Positions 49,544-57,871 of a DNA stretch of 64,000 bases are shown piece after piece. The stretch is from Acidobacteriota bacterium. Lineage in GTDB: Bacteria > Acidobacteriota > Terriglobia > Terriglobales > Acidobacteriaceae. Location of the stretch: positions 91,278-155,277 of the forward strand of contig JAFDVW010000003.1 of NCBI GenBank assembly GCA_018268755.1. Direction: 5' to 3'. The notes beneath the pieces were generated by a model. That model saw nothing but the letters and a program-made list of their open reading frames with translations. It had not been told where the DNA came from and searched no databases. The position numbers and the translations under genes were made by a program. Position 1 is the stretch's first letter. Each line of letters begins with the position of its first letter.

Positions 49544-50101
49544 ATGGTCTCACTCACCGCGCTTTGGCTTCCCATCGTGCTGTCCGCGATCATCGTCTTC
49601 GTTGCCAGCTCCATCATCCACATGGTCCTGCCTTTCCATCGCAGCGACTATAAGCAGCTACCCGAGGAAGAGAAGATCCTGGATGTCATGCGCGGGGCCG
49701 GCGTCAAGCCCGGCTTGTATCACTTTCCCTATTGCAGCCACAAAGAGATGAATACACCGGCCACGCAGGAGAAGTTCAAGCGCGGGCCGGTGGGGCTGGC
49801 CGCGATTTTCCCCAGCGGGCCTCCCGCCCTGCCGAAGTTCCTGGGCTTGTGGTTTGTCTTCTGCCTCATCATCAGTTTCTTTACTGCTTACCTGACCGGC
49901 CGGACGCTGGGCGCGGGCGTGCACTATCTAGTGGTGTTTCGCGTGGCTGGCACGGCGGCATTTATGTCTTATGGCCTGGGCAATCTCAGCAACAGCATCT
50001 GGAAGGGACAACCCTGGTGCAATACCATGAAGGAAGTTGTCGACGGGCTGATCTATGGCCTGCTGACGGCGGGGACATTCGGCTGGCTGTGGCCGCGCTG
50101 A
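49544..50101 (+). CDS. Integral membrane protein of unknown function
   Basis: 185 residues. N-terminal span (LPIVLSAIIVFVASSIIHMV) followed by LPFHRSDYKQLPEEEKILDV and a soluble loop (GVKPGLYHFPYCSHKEMNTP), then three spans (LGLWFVFCLIISFFTAYLTG, YLVVFRVAGTAAFMSYGLGN, DGLIYGLLTAGTFGWLWPR). AAGGAGG is 7 bases before the ATG. No catalytic motif is visible. I recognise the pattern from uncharacterised conserved membrane proteins of environmental bacteria but not a named family. Confidence 0.8.
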   Translation: MVSLTALWLPIVLSAIIVFVASSIIHMVLPFHRSDYKQLPEEEKILDVMRGAGVKPGLYHFPYCSHKEMNTPATQEKFKRGPVGLAAIFPSGPPALPKFLGLWFVFCLIISFFTAYLTGRTLGAGVHYLVVFRVAGTAAFMSYGLGNLSNSIWKGQPWCNTMKEVVDGLIYGLLTAGTFGWLWPR

Positions 50102-50144
50102 GCGCTGTTCTAGAATGGCCAGCGGAAGCTGAGAAAAGATTTCT

Positions 50145-51008
50145 ATGCCCAAGGTAACGCGACGTACCGTGCTGCAATCTGCTTTTGCCGGCGCGGCCGC
50201 TCTGAGTTCCACACCGCTGCTTTCACAAACCGCAAATCCCATCGCGCGCAAGGGGCGCATACGCCAGTCGGTCAGCCGCTGGTGCTTTGGCCGTACTCCC
50301 CTCGACCAGCTCTGCGCTTACGCCGCCGAGATCGGGCTCAAGGGCATCGACCTGCTTGATCCTCCTGACTTCGAGGCGCCGCGTCGTTTTGGCCTGGTGT
50401 GCACCATGGCGAAGGTTCCCGGCGTCGAAATTCGCGATGGCTTCAATCGCGTGGAGAACCACGCCATGATCGAAGATCACTTGCGCCAGGCGCTGCCGCT
50501 GGCTGCCAAAGCGGGCATTGAGCGCGTGGTCGTGTTTTCCGGCAATCGGCACGGCATGAGTGACGAAGAAGGGCTCAAAAATACCGTCCTGGGATTGAAG
50601 AAAGCGAAAAAGATCGGCGAGGACAACGGGATCACACTCTGCCTGGAGCTGCTCAACAGCAAGCACGATCACCACGACTACATGTGCGACCACACCGCCT
50701 GGGGCGCGCGCGTGGTGCAGGAAGTCGATTCGCCCAACGTAAAGCTGCTTTACGACATTTATCACATGCAGATTATGGAGGGCGACCTGGTTGCCACCAT
50801 TCGGGAAAACATCCAGTGGATCGGCCACTTCCACACCGGGGGCGTGCCGGGGCGCCATGAACTGGACGCTACCCAGGAAGTGCAGTGGGCCACCGTCATG
50901 CGCGCCATTGCCGACACCGGCTACCAGGGATACGTGGCCCACGAATTCGTTCCGGCCAGAGACCCGCTGCCATCGCTGCGTGAAGCCGTGGAGTTGTGCG
51001 ATGTATAA
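50145..51008 (+). CDS. Tat-exported hydroxypyruvate isomerase-like TIM-barrel protein
   Basis: 287 residues. The N-terminus has a twin-arginine motif (TRRTVLQSAFAGAAALSSTP). The AP-endonuclease-2/xylose-isomerase-like barrel follows: EIGLKGIDLLDPPDFEAPRR, KAGIERVVVFSGNRHGMSDE, LCLELLNSKHDHHDYMCDHT (metal Glu), VKLLYDIYHMQIMEGDLVAT (metal Asp and His), IGHFHTGGVPGRHELDATQE, GYVAHEFVPARD (metal Glu). All four metal-ligand regions are present. Hyi is cytoplasmic in E. coli; the Tat signal suggests a periplasmic sugar-acid or polyol isomerase or epimerase. Confidence 0.9.
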   Translation: MPKVTRRTVLQSAFAGAAALSSTPLLSQTANPIARKGRIRQSVSRWCFGRTPLDQLCAYAAEIGLKGIDLLDPPDFEAPRRFGLVCTMAKVPGVEIRDGFNRVENHAMIEDHLRQALPLAAKAGIERVVVFSGNRHGMSDEEGLKNTVLGLKKAKKIGEDNGITLCLELLNSKHDHHDYMCDHTAWGARVVQEVDSPNVKLLYDIYHMQIMEGDLVATIRENIQWIGHFHTGGVPGRHELDATQEVQWATVMRAIADTGYQGYVAHEFVPARDPLPSLREAVELCDV

Positions 51009-51019
51009 GTTTTGACTCC

Positions 51020-51065
51020 AAAGAAAAGTCCTGCCTCCCCAAGGGTAAGTTGGAGAGAGCAGGAC
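51020..51065 (-). terminator. Intrinsic terminator (minus strand, after rhlE)
   Basis: GTCCTGC (51028-51034) and GCAGGAC (51059-51065) with further pairing of CCCCAA/TTGG inside. On the minus strand the stem is followed by TTTTCTTT. It lies between the convergent TIM-barrel and rhlE genes. Confidence 0.75.
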
Positions 51066-51085
51066 AGGACAAGCGCGAGTACGGT

Positions 51086-52282
51086 TTAGACGAACACTTC
51101 GCCGGGTAAGCGGGTCAACGTCCGGGAAGCCAGGGTGTTTTGCACGAAGCGCTGGGGCTTGCTGTCGGCATTGGCGTTCATCTGGCGGCGCTCAATGCGC
51201 AATTTGAGAGCGCGCTCAATGTGGCGGAGTTCGATCACTTCCGCGCCGGCCACCAGCGAGGTGGCGCGGCCACGCGAACCGGCCCGTCCGGTGCGGCCGA
51301 CCCGGTGAATGAAGTCTTCCGCCATCTTGGGCAGGTCGTAGTTGATGACGTGGGCGACATCATCCACGTGCAAGCCGCGCGAGGCGATGTCGGTGGCCAC
51401 CAACACTTGATAGCGGCCTTCCTGAAATCCATTCAAGGCGCTGTTGCGCTGGGACTGCGAGCGGTCGCCATGAATCATGGCGGCGGTGAATCCATCGCGC
51501 TCCAGGTCGCGGGCCAGGCGCTGGGTGCCGCGCTTGGTGCGGGCGAAGATCAGGGTTTGTCCTTCTTCCGCCTCCAACAGTTGCCGCAGGACCTGCATCT
51601 TCTCACCCGGACGCAATTCGTAGGCCTTCAACTCCACGCTTTCGGCGGGCTTCAGCACCGAGCCCAGGGCCACCCGCACGGGTGTACGCATGTAGTCCTG
51701 CACCAGGCGGGCCACCGCCTGCGGCATGGTGGCGGAGAAGCACAAGGTCTGCCGCTTTTCCGGCAAGGCCGCAACGATGCGCTGGATGGCGGGCAGAAAG
51801 CCCATATCCAGCATGCGGTCGGCTTCGTCGAGCACCAGCATTTTGATCTGGCGGACATCCGCCAGACGGCGGTCCATCAAATCCTGCAGGCGGCCGGGGG
51901 TGGCAATCACCAGGGCGGCGCCGGCGCGAAGATTCTGGATCTGCGCTTTTTCCGACACGCCACCAATCACCAGCGCAGCTTTCGGCATACCTTTGCCGCG
52001 TAAATCCTCATATTGCTGATGCACCTGGATGGCGAGTTCCCGCGTAGGCAACAGCACCAGGGCGCTGGCTTGCTTCGATGGTTCCCGCCGCAGCAACTCG
52101 ATCAAGGGAATCAAAAAGGCCAGGGTCTTGCCGGTGCCGGTCTGGGCCGTCCCGATCACATCTTTGCCCTCCAGGGCCGGAGGGATAGCGCCTTCCTGGA
52201 TGGGGGTTAGATTGGAAAATTGACCTGCCGCCAGCTTCTGCTGCAAAGCAGCAGACAAGGGCAGTTCCTTAAATGTGGTCAT
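51086..52282 (-). CDS. rhlE: DEAD-box RNA helicase (RhlE type)
   Basis: 398 residues. All DEAD-box motifs are visible: Q-motif FSNLTPIQEGAIPPALEGKD, motif I IGTAQTGTGKTLAFLIPLIE, Ia LLPTRELAIQVHQQY, Ib ATPGRLQDL, II VLDEADRMLDMGFLP, III FSATMP, IV TLIFARTKRG, V LVATDIASRGLHVDDVAHVI, VI EDFIHRVGRTGRAGSRGRAT. The C-terminal tail is short. It unwinds RNA in ribosome assembly or cold adaptation. It has a 5' leader of about 180-250 bases, common for cold-shock helicases. Confidence 0.95.
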   Translation of the reverse strand: MTTFKELPLSAALQQKLAAGQFSNLTPIQEGAIPPALEGKDVIGTAQTGTGKTLAFLIPLIELLRREPSKQASALVLLPTRELAIQVHQQYEDLRGKGMPKAALVIGGVSEKAQIQNLRAGAALVIATPGRLQDLMDRRLADVRQIKMLVLDEADRMLDMGFLPAIQRIVAALPEKRQTLCFSATMPQAVARLVQDYMRTPVRVALGSVLKPAESVELKAYELRPGEKMQVLRQLLEAEEGQTLIFARTKRGTQRLARDLERDGFTAAMIHGDRSQSQRNSALNGFQEGRYQVLVATDIASRGLHVDDVAHVINYDLPKMAEDFIHRVGRTGRAGSRGRATSLVAGAEVIELRHIERALKLRIERRQMNANADSKPQRFVQNTLASRTLTRLPGEVFV

Positions 52283-52526
52283 TCGTAAAGTTTCTTTCCG
52301 GAGGGGCTATCGTCACACACGCAGACATTTAGGTCGGAGGTTTCCGTGCCGCTCACGTTCATTGAGATTTGGCGCTGAAATTAAACGGCGGGCAGGGAAA
52401 GCGGAGATGAAGCTGGTCCAACTGAAGAACCACCGCGTGACAAGCAAACCGTGCTAAAGCGTCAAACACAGTATAGCAGAAGGGGATTCGGCCCTGGTGA
52501 TTACTGTGGTGCCTGGTCCGCCCCAC
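52283..52526 (-). promoter_or_regulatory. Leader/promoter region of rhlE
   Basis: Gene-free. A TATACT box on the minus strand (complement of 52470-52475) could start a transcript about 180 bases upstream of the helicase ATG. The matching -35 box is poor. A long structured leader would fit cold-shock-type regulation but nothing confirms it. Confidence 0.35.
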
Positions 52527-52555
52527 GTAAAAAGGCCCCGCGTCCCGCGGGGCCT
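52527..52555 (-). terminator. Intrinsic terminator (minus strand, after BON lipoprotein)
   Basis: AGGCCCCGCG-GGA-CGCGGGGCCT (10-bp perfect stem) followed on the minus strand by TTTTT, 20 bases past the BON lipoprotein stop. Confidence 0.9.
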
Positions 52556-52575
52556 CGCGTTTTTCTCTGCAGCAC

Positions 52576-53640
52576 TTAGTTGTTGCTGTCCATCTTTGGA
52601 CGGCCCTCGTTGCGGGGCTTGGCCGGAATCACCGAAACGGAGCTTTGCAGCGTGAAGTTCAATATGGTTTCCGAGGGCAGATCGATCTGCTGTCCCTTGG
52701 TTGCCGCCTGCACGCCTCCCCCCAGTCCACCGCCGGCGGCCGCTCCGATGGCGGCGCCTTTGCCGCCTCCCGCGATGCCTCCGATGATGGCGCCAATGGC
52801 CGCGCCCGCTCCAACTTTGGCGGCCGTGTTCTTACCCCGCGAGCTGCCTTCCTTGGTCCACTGGTCGGTCTGAATGTTGTAGTACTTGCCGCCCGCGGAG
52901 ATGCGGTCGAGCTGCAAGGTCAAGAGCGACTTGCCGGCGAATTTTCCGGCACTCTGCACCGTCACCACATGGCCTTCCACGTCATAGCCGGCCGGGATGA
53001 CCACATCGCCGTCCACCGCTAGCGGGGAGTCCAAGGTAGCGTGGAAGGTCTGACCTTGCTGTGCGGTCTCCGAATTAATGGTATCCACCAGGCGGACCGC
53101 CAGAGTCGTGCCGGAAGGAATGGTGACCTTCTGCGGCGGAGGCGGCGTGGCCGGAGCAACGGGAGCAGTCTGAGGGGCGCTCACCGCTTCGGTAGAAGCT
53201 GGGGGCGGGGCCGCCTCGGTCTTGGCCGGAGGTTCGTCCTGGAAAGAACTCCGTTTTACTTTGGTGGCGGCGCGACGGGAGCTGCTGGGCGCCGGGCTGG
53301 GCTTTTCCGGCTCGGGGGCCGGGGGCTGCATCTCCGCCACCGGCGTGGGGGCAGGAGCGATCTGCAGGTTATTCACCACTTGCTTGACCCCGCTTGCGGC
53401 CGAAGCATAGCGGGAGGCGGCATCGCGCTGGGCGTCGTTGTCGACGGTCCCGGAGAGTGTGACCGTGCCGGCGGCGGCCTGGACGGCAATCTGCTTGTCC
53501 GCCAATCCGGAATCAGTGCTGAGTTTGGTCTGAATATCGCTGACGATCTGGGCGTCATTGGGGGCCTTGGTGCACGCTACCGTAGACAGGACGGTGAGCA
53601 GCACCAGCACGCCGACATAAATAGAAATTCGCGTCTTCAT
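52576..53640 (-). CDS. BON-domain lipoprotein with glycine-zipper segment
   Basis: 354 residues. Lipoprotein signal (ISIYVGVLVLLTVLSTVACT, lipidated Cys in TVAC), BON domain (~20-90: IVSDIQTKLSTDSGLADKQI, AVQAAAGTVTLSGTVDNDAQ), a Pro/Ala-rich linker (~95-180), then a beta domain (IPSGTTLAVRLVDTINSETA, VVIPAGYDVEGHVVTVQSAG) and a glycine zipper (VGAGAAIGAIIGGIAGGGKG). AGGAG is 7 bases before ATG 53640. BON proteins bind phospholipid; this could be an outer-membrane-associated stabilising protein. The C-terminal half resembles acidobacterial hypothetical lipoproteins. Confidence 0.88.
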   Translation of the reverse strand: MKTRISIYVGVLVLLTVLSTVACTKAPNDAQIVSDIQTKLSTDSGLADKQIAVQAAAGTVTLSGTVDNDAQRDAASRYASAASGVKQVVNNLQIAPAPTPVAEMQPPAPEPEKPSPAPSSSRRAATKVKRSSFQDEPPAKTEAAPPPASTEAVSAPQTAPVAPATPPPPQKVTIPSGTTLAVRLVDTINSETAQQGQTFHATLDSPLAVDGDVVIPAGYDVEGHVVTVQSAGKFAGKSLLTLQLDRISAGGKYYNIQTDQWTKEGSSRGKNTAAKVGAGAAIGAIIGGIAGGGKGAAIGAAAGGGLGGGVQAATKGQQIDLPSETILNFTLQSSVSVIPAKPRNEGRPKMDSNN

Positions 53641-53803
53641 AGAATCACTCCTGAATGGTGCGACCATGCGATACCAGTTTAGATGCAGAAAGCACCCCCG
53701 TTCGGGGCTATTTTTCCCACCGAACCAGTTTTCTTACCACGGCCTTGATGGCAAAGAAAACCGGCAGTTGCCGGAGTACGGCAAGTGCCGGGGTGCGGGC
53801 CGG

Positions 53804-54343
53804 TCAGCTTTGATGAAGAAATTTATAGTCCAGGATGGTGGCGGCCAGACCTACGCCCTTTTCGGACTCTGGGGCATCCTTGGCGCGAGTGATGCGGCCC
53901 TGGCAGAGCACGCTGCTGTTCTTCTGTCCGGAAATTTCCTCCGGCATCTCGAAGATCATTTCCACCAGCGTGTTAGCGGGGAAGCCTTCCGGACCGGACA
54001 GGAGCACGCCCGACTGGCTCAGGTTTTCGATGGTCCCCTCATGCCAGAAGCCGAGGTTCTTGGCGCGATAGCGTACCGGGGTTTCCAGCTTCAGGCGGCG
54101 TGCCCGGGGCACCCAGCTGGGTTTGCGGGCATGGTTGCGGCTGCGCGACTTCACCGCCGTCGTGGCTTCGGCGTTGGTGCGTTCCACGCGCTCAATGCGG
54201 CGCATGGTCTTCCAGTCGTACTTATATTCCGCGGCACAGAGCAGGCAGACCTGGTAATAGTCACCGTCAGCGGCCCGGCGGGGCCAGGAAAACTCGTGCG
54301 AGCAACGGCCTAGCATCAACACATCCAATAACTTCTGGGGCAT
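53804..54343 (-). CDS. PilZ-domain protein with N-terminal Cys motif
   Basis: 179 residues. The N-terminus (LLDVLMLGRCSHEFSWPRRA, DGDYYQVCLLCAAEYKYDWK) carries C..H and CxxC, possibly a small zinc site. The PilZ domain (~85-175) has the c-di-GMP motifs: RRLKLETPVRYRAKNLGFWH with basic residues, then ENLSQSGVLLSGPEGFPANT (N-x-S-x-x-G). Expected to bind c-di-GMP and regulate motility or surface traits. Start at 54343 chosen because the conserved MxQKLLDVL segment begins there; upstream ATG at 54385 is possible. Confidence 0.85.
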   Translation of the reverse strand: MPQKLLDVLMLGRCSHEFSWPRRAADGDYYQVCLLCAAEYKYDWKTMRRIERVERTNAEATTAVKSRSRNHARKPSWVPRARRLKLETPVRYRAKNLGFWHEGTIENLSQSGVLLSGPEGFPANTLVEMIFEMPEEISGQKNSSVLCQGRITRAKDAPESEKGVGLAATILDYKFLHQS

Positions 54344-54551
54344 AAGTGGCGTCCCGGACAAAACCAGTGCCGGACAAAACATCATGCGATGGAAGGTAGG
54401 GATTGGGGAAGGTTACTTTCGTGTAGTGGTCGAGGAACGCCTTGACAGGCGGATTTCCCCAATTGAAGGGGGATGGGGTCCGGTGGGCTTGGTGGGAATA
54501 GGCCCAGCCATGTCTCTACAGACGTGCGGGGAGACGATATCATTCCGTTCC

Positions 54552-55160
54552 ATGCAAGGAACCAGCGCATTTGTCCTGGCGGGCGGCAAAAGCAGTCGCA
54601 TGGGAACGGACAAGGCCTTTCTCAAATGGAACGGGCAGAGTTTGCTGCAACGTGCGCTCGCCCTGGGCGCTTCGGTGGCGGAGGAAGTTTTCATTGCCGG
54701 GGACCCGGCCAGGTTCTCCCCGTATGGACGCGTAGTCGGGGATATTTTTCCCGAGCACGGGCCTCTGGGGGCCATCCACGCTGCCTTGCGCGCCACCGGC
54801 AAAGAATGGAACTTGATGCTGGCCGTGGACATGCCCTTGGTAGAGTCCGGGCTTCTCTCCTTTTTGTTCGAGGTGGCGCGGCAATCGGATGCGGTGGTTA
54901 CCGTCCCGCGTTTGGCTGGTGGCTGGCAACCCCTGTGTGCCGTCTATCGGCCCGCCTTCGCCGACCAGGCGGAGCAGGCACTGGGGGCGGGGAGAAATAA
55001 AGTGGATGCGCTGTTCTCGCAGGTCCAGGTTCGAGCGGTGGAGGAAGAGGAACTGCGCCAGGCTGGTTTCCAGGAAGCGCTGTTTCGCAATCTCAACACG
55101 CCGGAAGAGTTTCGCCGGGCCGGGGAGGAAGCTGGACAGGAAACCCGGAAGCGCGAGTAG
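54552..55160 (+). CDS. mobA: Molybdenum cofactor guanylyltransferase (MobA)
   Basis: 202 residues. The nucleotide-binding signature is FVLAGGKSSRMGTDKAFLKW; further motifs are PEHGPLGAIHAALRA and NLMLAVDMPLVESGLLSFLF (metal Asp), then GGWQPLCAVYRPAFADQAEQ. MobA attaches GMP to molybdopterin to give bis-MGD. The ATG at 54552 fits family length; the Shine-Dalgarno is weak. No other Moco genes are near. A few MobA-like proteins act on other nucleotidyl transfers, but motif match is good. Confidence 0.9.
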   Translation: MQGTSAFVLAGGKSSRMGTDKAFLKWNGQSLLQRALALGASVAEEVFIAGDPARFSPYGRVVGDIFPEHGPLGAIHAALRATGKEWNLMLAVDMPLVESGLLSFLFEVARQSDAVVTVPRLAGGWQPLCAVYRPAFADQAEQALGAGRNKVDALFSQVQVRAVEEEELRQAGFQEALFRNLNTPEEFRRAGEEAGQETRKRE

Positions 55161-55215
55161 CGGTTATCATGAAGCTGGGACAGACGGCGGGGCTATCCTT
55201 CGTCGAGACTAAAGC

Positions 55216-55983
55216 ATGAATCAAGACGCAAAACCCGGTCCTTATATTGATTTTCAGGATGTCTCGAAGTCCTTTGGTGAGAACCACGTCCTCGACCACG
55301 TGAGCTTTGACGTCAAGGTGGGAGAGACGGTGTGCATCCTGGGCCGCAGCGGGGTGGGAAAGTCGGTCTCGCTCCATCACATCATGGGGTTCCTCAAACC
55401 GGATTCGGGCCGCGTCATCGTGGCCCATGAAGACATCACCGAATACAGTGAAGAGGAATTGGAGCGCATCCGCAAAAAAGTCACCATGGTCTTCCAAAAT
55501 GGGGCGCTGTTCGATTCGCTGACGGTCGGGGAGAACGTCGCCTTTCCGCTGCGCGAACGCAGGGACCTGAGCGAAGAACAGATCCTGCAGATTGTGGGCG
55601 GGCTGCTGGAGATGGTCGGGGTCAAAGAGATGAGCGACCTGCTGCCCTCGGATTTGTCGACCGGCATGAAGCGCTCGGTGGCCATTGCGCGCGCCCTGGC
55701 GGCGCAACCCGAATGCGTTTTATACGATGAGCCCACGACCATGGTCGATCCCCTGATGGCGCAGCTGCTGGGGGATTTAATTAAACGGCTGAAGATCCAG
55801 CTGCATCTCACCAGCGTGGTGGTGACCCACGATATGCGGCTGGCCAAAAAACTGGCCGACCGCGTGGTTTTTCTGCACCAGGGCAGGGCATTATTTTTTG
55901 GGCCGTACGCGGAAATGGAGAAATGCCAGCAGCCCATCGTGCAGGAATTTCTGGAACTGGACGAATTGAAACTCGAAGTCTGA
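55216..55983 (+). CDS. MlaF-like ABC transporter ATP-binding protein
   Basis: 255 residues. Walker A is VCILGRSGVGKSVSLHHIMG; Q-loop MVFQNGALFDSLTVGENVAF; signature LSTGMKRSVAIARALAAQPE (LSxGMxxR, MlaF/Ttg2A type); Walker B CVLYDEPTTMVDPLMAQLLG; H-loop VVVTHDMRLAKKLADRVVFL. The FQ.GALFDSLTV segment and LSTGM pattern are diagnostic of the phospholipid/organic-solvent transport (Mla) ATPases. MlaE and MlaD partners are not adjacent. Starts 55 bases after mobA. Confidence 0.92.
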   Translation: MNQDAKPGPYIDFQDVSKSFGENHVLDHVSFDVKVGETVCILGRSGVGKSVSLHHIMGFLKPDSGRVIVAHEDITEYSEEELERIRKKVTMVFQNGALFDSLTVGENVAFPLRERRDLSEEQILQIVGGLLEMVGVKEMSDLLPSDLSTGMKRSVAIARALAAQPECVLYDEPTTMVDPLMAQLLGDLIKRLKIQLHLTSVVVTHDMRLAKKLADRVVFLHQGRALFFGPYAEMEKCQQPIVQEFLELDELKLEV

Positions 55984-56067
55984 CGTTGAAGTTGGGGTTC
56001 GTGCATGTCACAATGCAGCGGGTCCGCTAAAAAATCCCTGTTGTTGGCTCGGTGTGCGGAGGATGTC

Positions 56068-56775
56068 ATGAAAAAAATCTGGGTGGTCGCGGTCTTTTTA
56101 TTGTTTTTGGCGCCATGTTTCGCGCAATATCAAAGCCGGCTTTCCGCGGACGATCAGAAGCGTTTCGATAGCTACTATCAGCGCTGGCAGGACTACCAGC
56201 GCACCAATAACCGCAGTGAAACGGTAAGCATGGAAAAGCGCATGCAGGATGTCATGCGCAAGTACAATATCCCCTCCACGACGCCCTACGATCGCATCGC
56301 CTCGGGCGGCTCCTACGGGGGAGGCTACAACCGCTATCGCAATGTGCTCTCGCGCGACGACCAGGCGCGCTTCGACAGCTACTATTCACGTTGGCAGAAC
56401 TACCAGCGCACCAACAACCGCAGCGAAGCCGTCAGCATGGAAAAGCGCATGCAGGACGTCATGGCGCATAACAATATTCCGTTGAACGTGCCCTACGGCG
56501 CCGTCGCCACCAACGGGGACACCGGCTGGGGTGGAAACAATGGGGGTAACTGGGGCAACGGCAACAACGGCTGGGGGCGCAACCCCTGGCGCGGCAAGCT
56601 GAGTTCCGATGACCAGTCGCGTTTTGACAGCTATTATCAGCGCTGGCTGGGCTACCGCCGCAGCAATGATGGAGACCAGATTCGCAGCATGGAAGGACGC
56701 ATGCGCGACGTCATGCAAAAATACAACATTCCCAGCAACGTGCCCTTCGAGCAAATTGCCTCGCAGGGCCGCTAG
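56068..56775 (+). CDS. Secreted protein with three tandem ~60-residue repeats
   Basis: 235 residues. The signal peptide (MKKIWVVAVFLLFLAPCFAQ) is followed by three repeats, each containing DDQ.RFDSYY.RW..Y(Q/R)R(T/S)N, then SMEKRMQDVM and a NIP..VP end: QSRLSADDQKRFDSYYQRWQ; RNVLSRDDQARFDSYYSRWQ; RGKLSSDDQSRFDSYYQRWL. The region between units 2 and 3 is Gly/Asn/Trp-rich (GWGGNNGGNWGNGNNGWG). GGAGG is 6 bases before ATG 56068. No known family; unit structure looks like a helical module duplicated twice. Confidence 0.83.
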   Translation: MKKIWVVAVFLLFLAPCFAQYQSRLSADDQKRFDSYYQRWQDYQRTNNRSETVSMEKRMQDVMRKYNIPSTTPYDRIASGGSYGGGYNRYRNVLSRDDQARFDSYYSRWQNYQRTNNRSEAVSMEKRMQDVMAHNNIPLNVPYGAVATNGDTGWGGNNGGNWGNGNNGWGRNPWRGKLSSDDQSRFDSYYQRWLGYRRSNDGDQIRSMEGRMRDVMQKYNIPSNVPFEQIASQGR

Positions 56776-56799
56776 GAAATTTTCATCTTTGAGGAAAAC

Positions 56800-57051
56800 A
56801 TGTCTGAACCGACTTACGAAGAGCTGAAAGCCAAGCTCGAGCAATTGGAGAAACAGCAAGGCACCCGCCGCACGGGCAGCCTGGAATTTCGCGTGGGCGA
56901 AAAGGGTGGGGTGAGTGTCTATGGATTGGGCCGCTTTCCCGTCACGCTGTACTACGAGCAGTGGAACCGGTTGCTGGATTCCGCGGACAAACTGCGGGAA
57001 TTTCTGGAAGACAACAAGTCCAAGCTGAAGTTAAAAGACGCAGGCGCATAA
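56800..57051 (+). CDS. Small conserved-looking protein
   Basis: 83 residues: an N-terminal coiled helix (SEPTYEELKAKLEQLEKQQG), a beta segment (LEFRVGEKGGVSVYGLGRFP) and a C-terminal helix (WNRLLDSADKLREFLEDNKS). The pattern VGEKGGVSVYGLGRFPVTLY is typical of a small acidobacterial/proteobacterial hypothetical family. No signal peptide. Starts 25 bases after the triple-repeat gene stop, GAGGAAAAC upstream. Function unknown. Confidence 0.75.
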   Translation: MSEPTYEELKAKLEQLEKQQGTRRTGSLEFRVGEKGGVSVYGLGRFPVTLYYEQWNRLLDSADKLREFLEDNKSKLKLKDAGA

Positions 57052-57109
57052 ACCGAATTGCGGGGTGGAGCTCTCCTCCGCCCCGATCCTACCTATTCCC
57101 GGCGGCCCC

Positions 57110-57862
57110 ATGGAATCTACAGAAACCACTCCTGTGGTTCGCGCGCCCTACGGCAGCGATCCCAGGCAATTCGGCGAACTGCGCTTTCCCAAGTCCGGCG
57201 GCCCCTTTCCGGTGGTCATGTGTATTCACGGAGGGTTTTGGCGGGACCGCCGCGACCTCAGCATGACCAGTCCACTGTGCCAGGCCCTGCTGGAACGGGG
57301 ACTGGCCACCTGGAACATCGAATACCGGCGAGTGGGCGACCCCGGGGGCGGCTGGCCGCACACCTTCGAAGATGTCCGCACCGCTTATCGCTTTTTGCCG
57401 GACCTGGCGCGGCGCTACAGCTTTGATCTGCAACGAGCCCTGGTGCTGGGCCACTCCGCCGGCGGGCATCTCGCCTTGTGCCTGGCCGGGCACGAGCCTG
57501 GGTTAAAACGGGCGATTTCCCTGGGCGGTGTAGTGGACTTGAAGCAGGCAGCGGAGTTGAACCTGGGCGACGGGGCGGTGGCGGATTTTCTTGGGGGCAA
57601 GGCCGCGCAAGTTCCCGAGCACTACCAGGAAGCCGATCCCATGCAGCTCAAAGTGCGGGCGGCGCAGTGGTTAATTCACGGCCTCAAAGATGCTGTAGTG
57701 CCGTCCTTTCTCAGCCGCAATTATGTGCAGGAGAAGAAGCTGCGCGGCGAAGATGTCCACTTGCTGGAGATTGCGACGGCCGAGCACAACGATCTTATCG
57801 ATCCGCACTCCGCGTCGTGGCTCAAAGTCGAAGGCACCGTCCGGCACATGCTGGGAGTGTGA
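57110..57862 (+). CDS. Alpha/beta hydrolase (BD-FAE/esterase-like)
   Basis: 250 residues. The oxyanion motif is FPVVMCIHGGFWRDRRDLSM (HGGFW); nucleophile elbow ALVLGHSAGGHLALCLAGHE (GHSAGG, Ser); acid in LIHGLKDAVVPSFLSRNYVQ (Asp); His in IATAEHNDLIDPHSASWLKV. Similar to acyl-formamidase and carboxylesterase families. No signal peptide. A GC-rich hairpin (CGGGGTGGAG/CTCCGCCCCG, 57060-57084) precedes the start. Substrate not predictable. Confidence 0.9.
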   Translation: MESTETTPVVRAPYGSDPRQFGELRFPKSGGPFPVVMCIHGGFWRDRRDLSMTSPLCQALLERGLATWNIEYRRVGDPGGGWPHTFEDVRTAYRFLPDLARRYSFDLQRALVLGHSAGGHLALCLAGHEPGLKRAISLGGVVDLKQAAELNLGDGAVADFLGGKAAQVPEHYQEADPMQLKVRAAQWLIHGLKDAVVPSFLSRNYVQEKKLRGEDVHLLEIATAEHNDLIDPHSASWLKVEGTVRHMLGV

Positions 57863-57871
57863 AGCCGGCGG

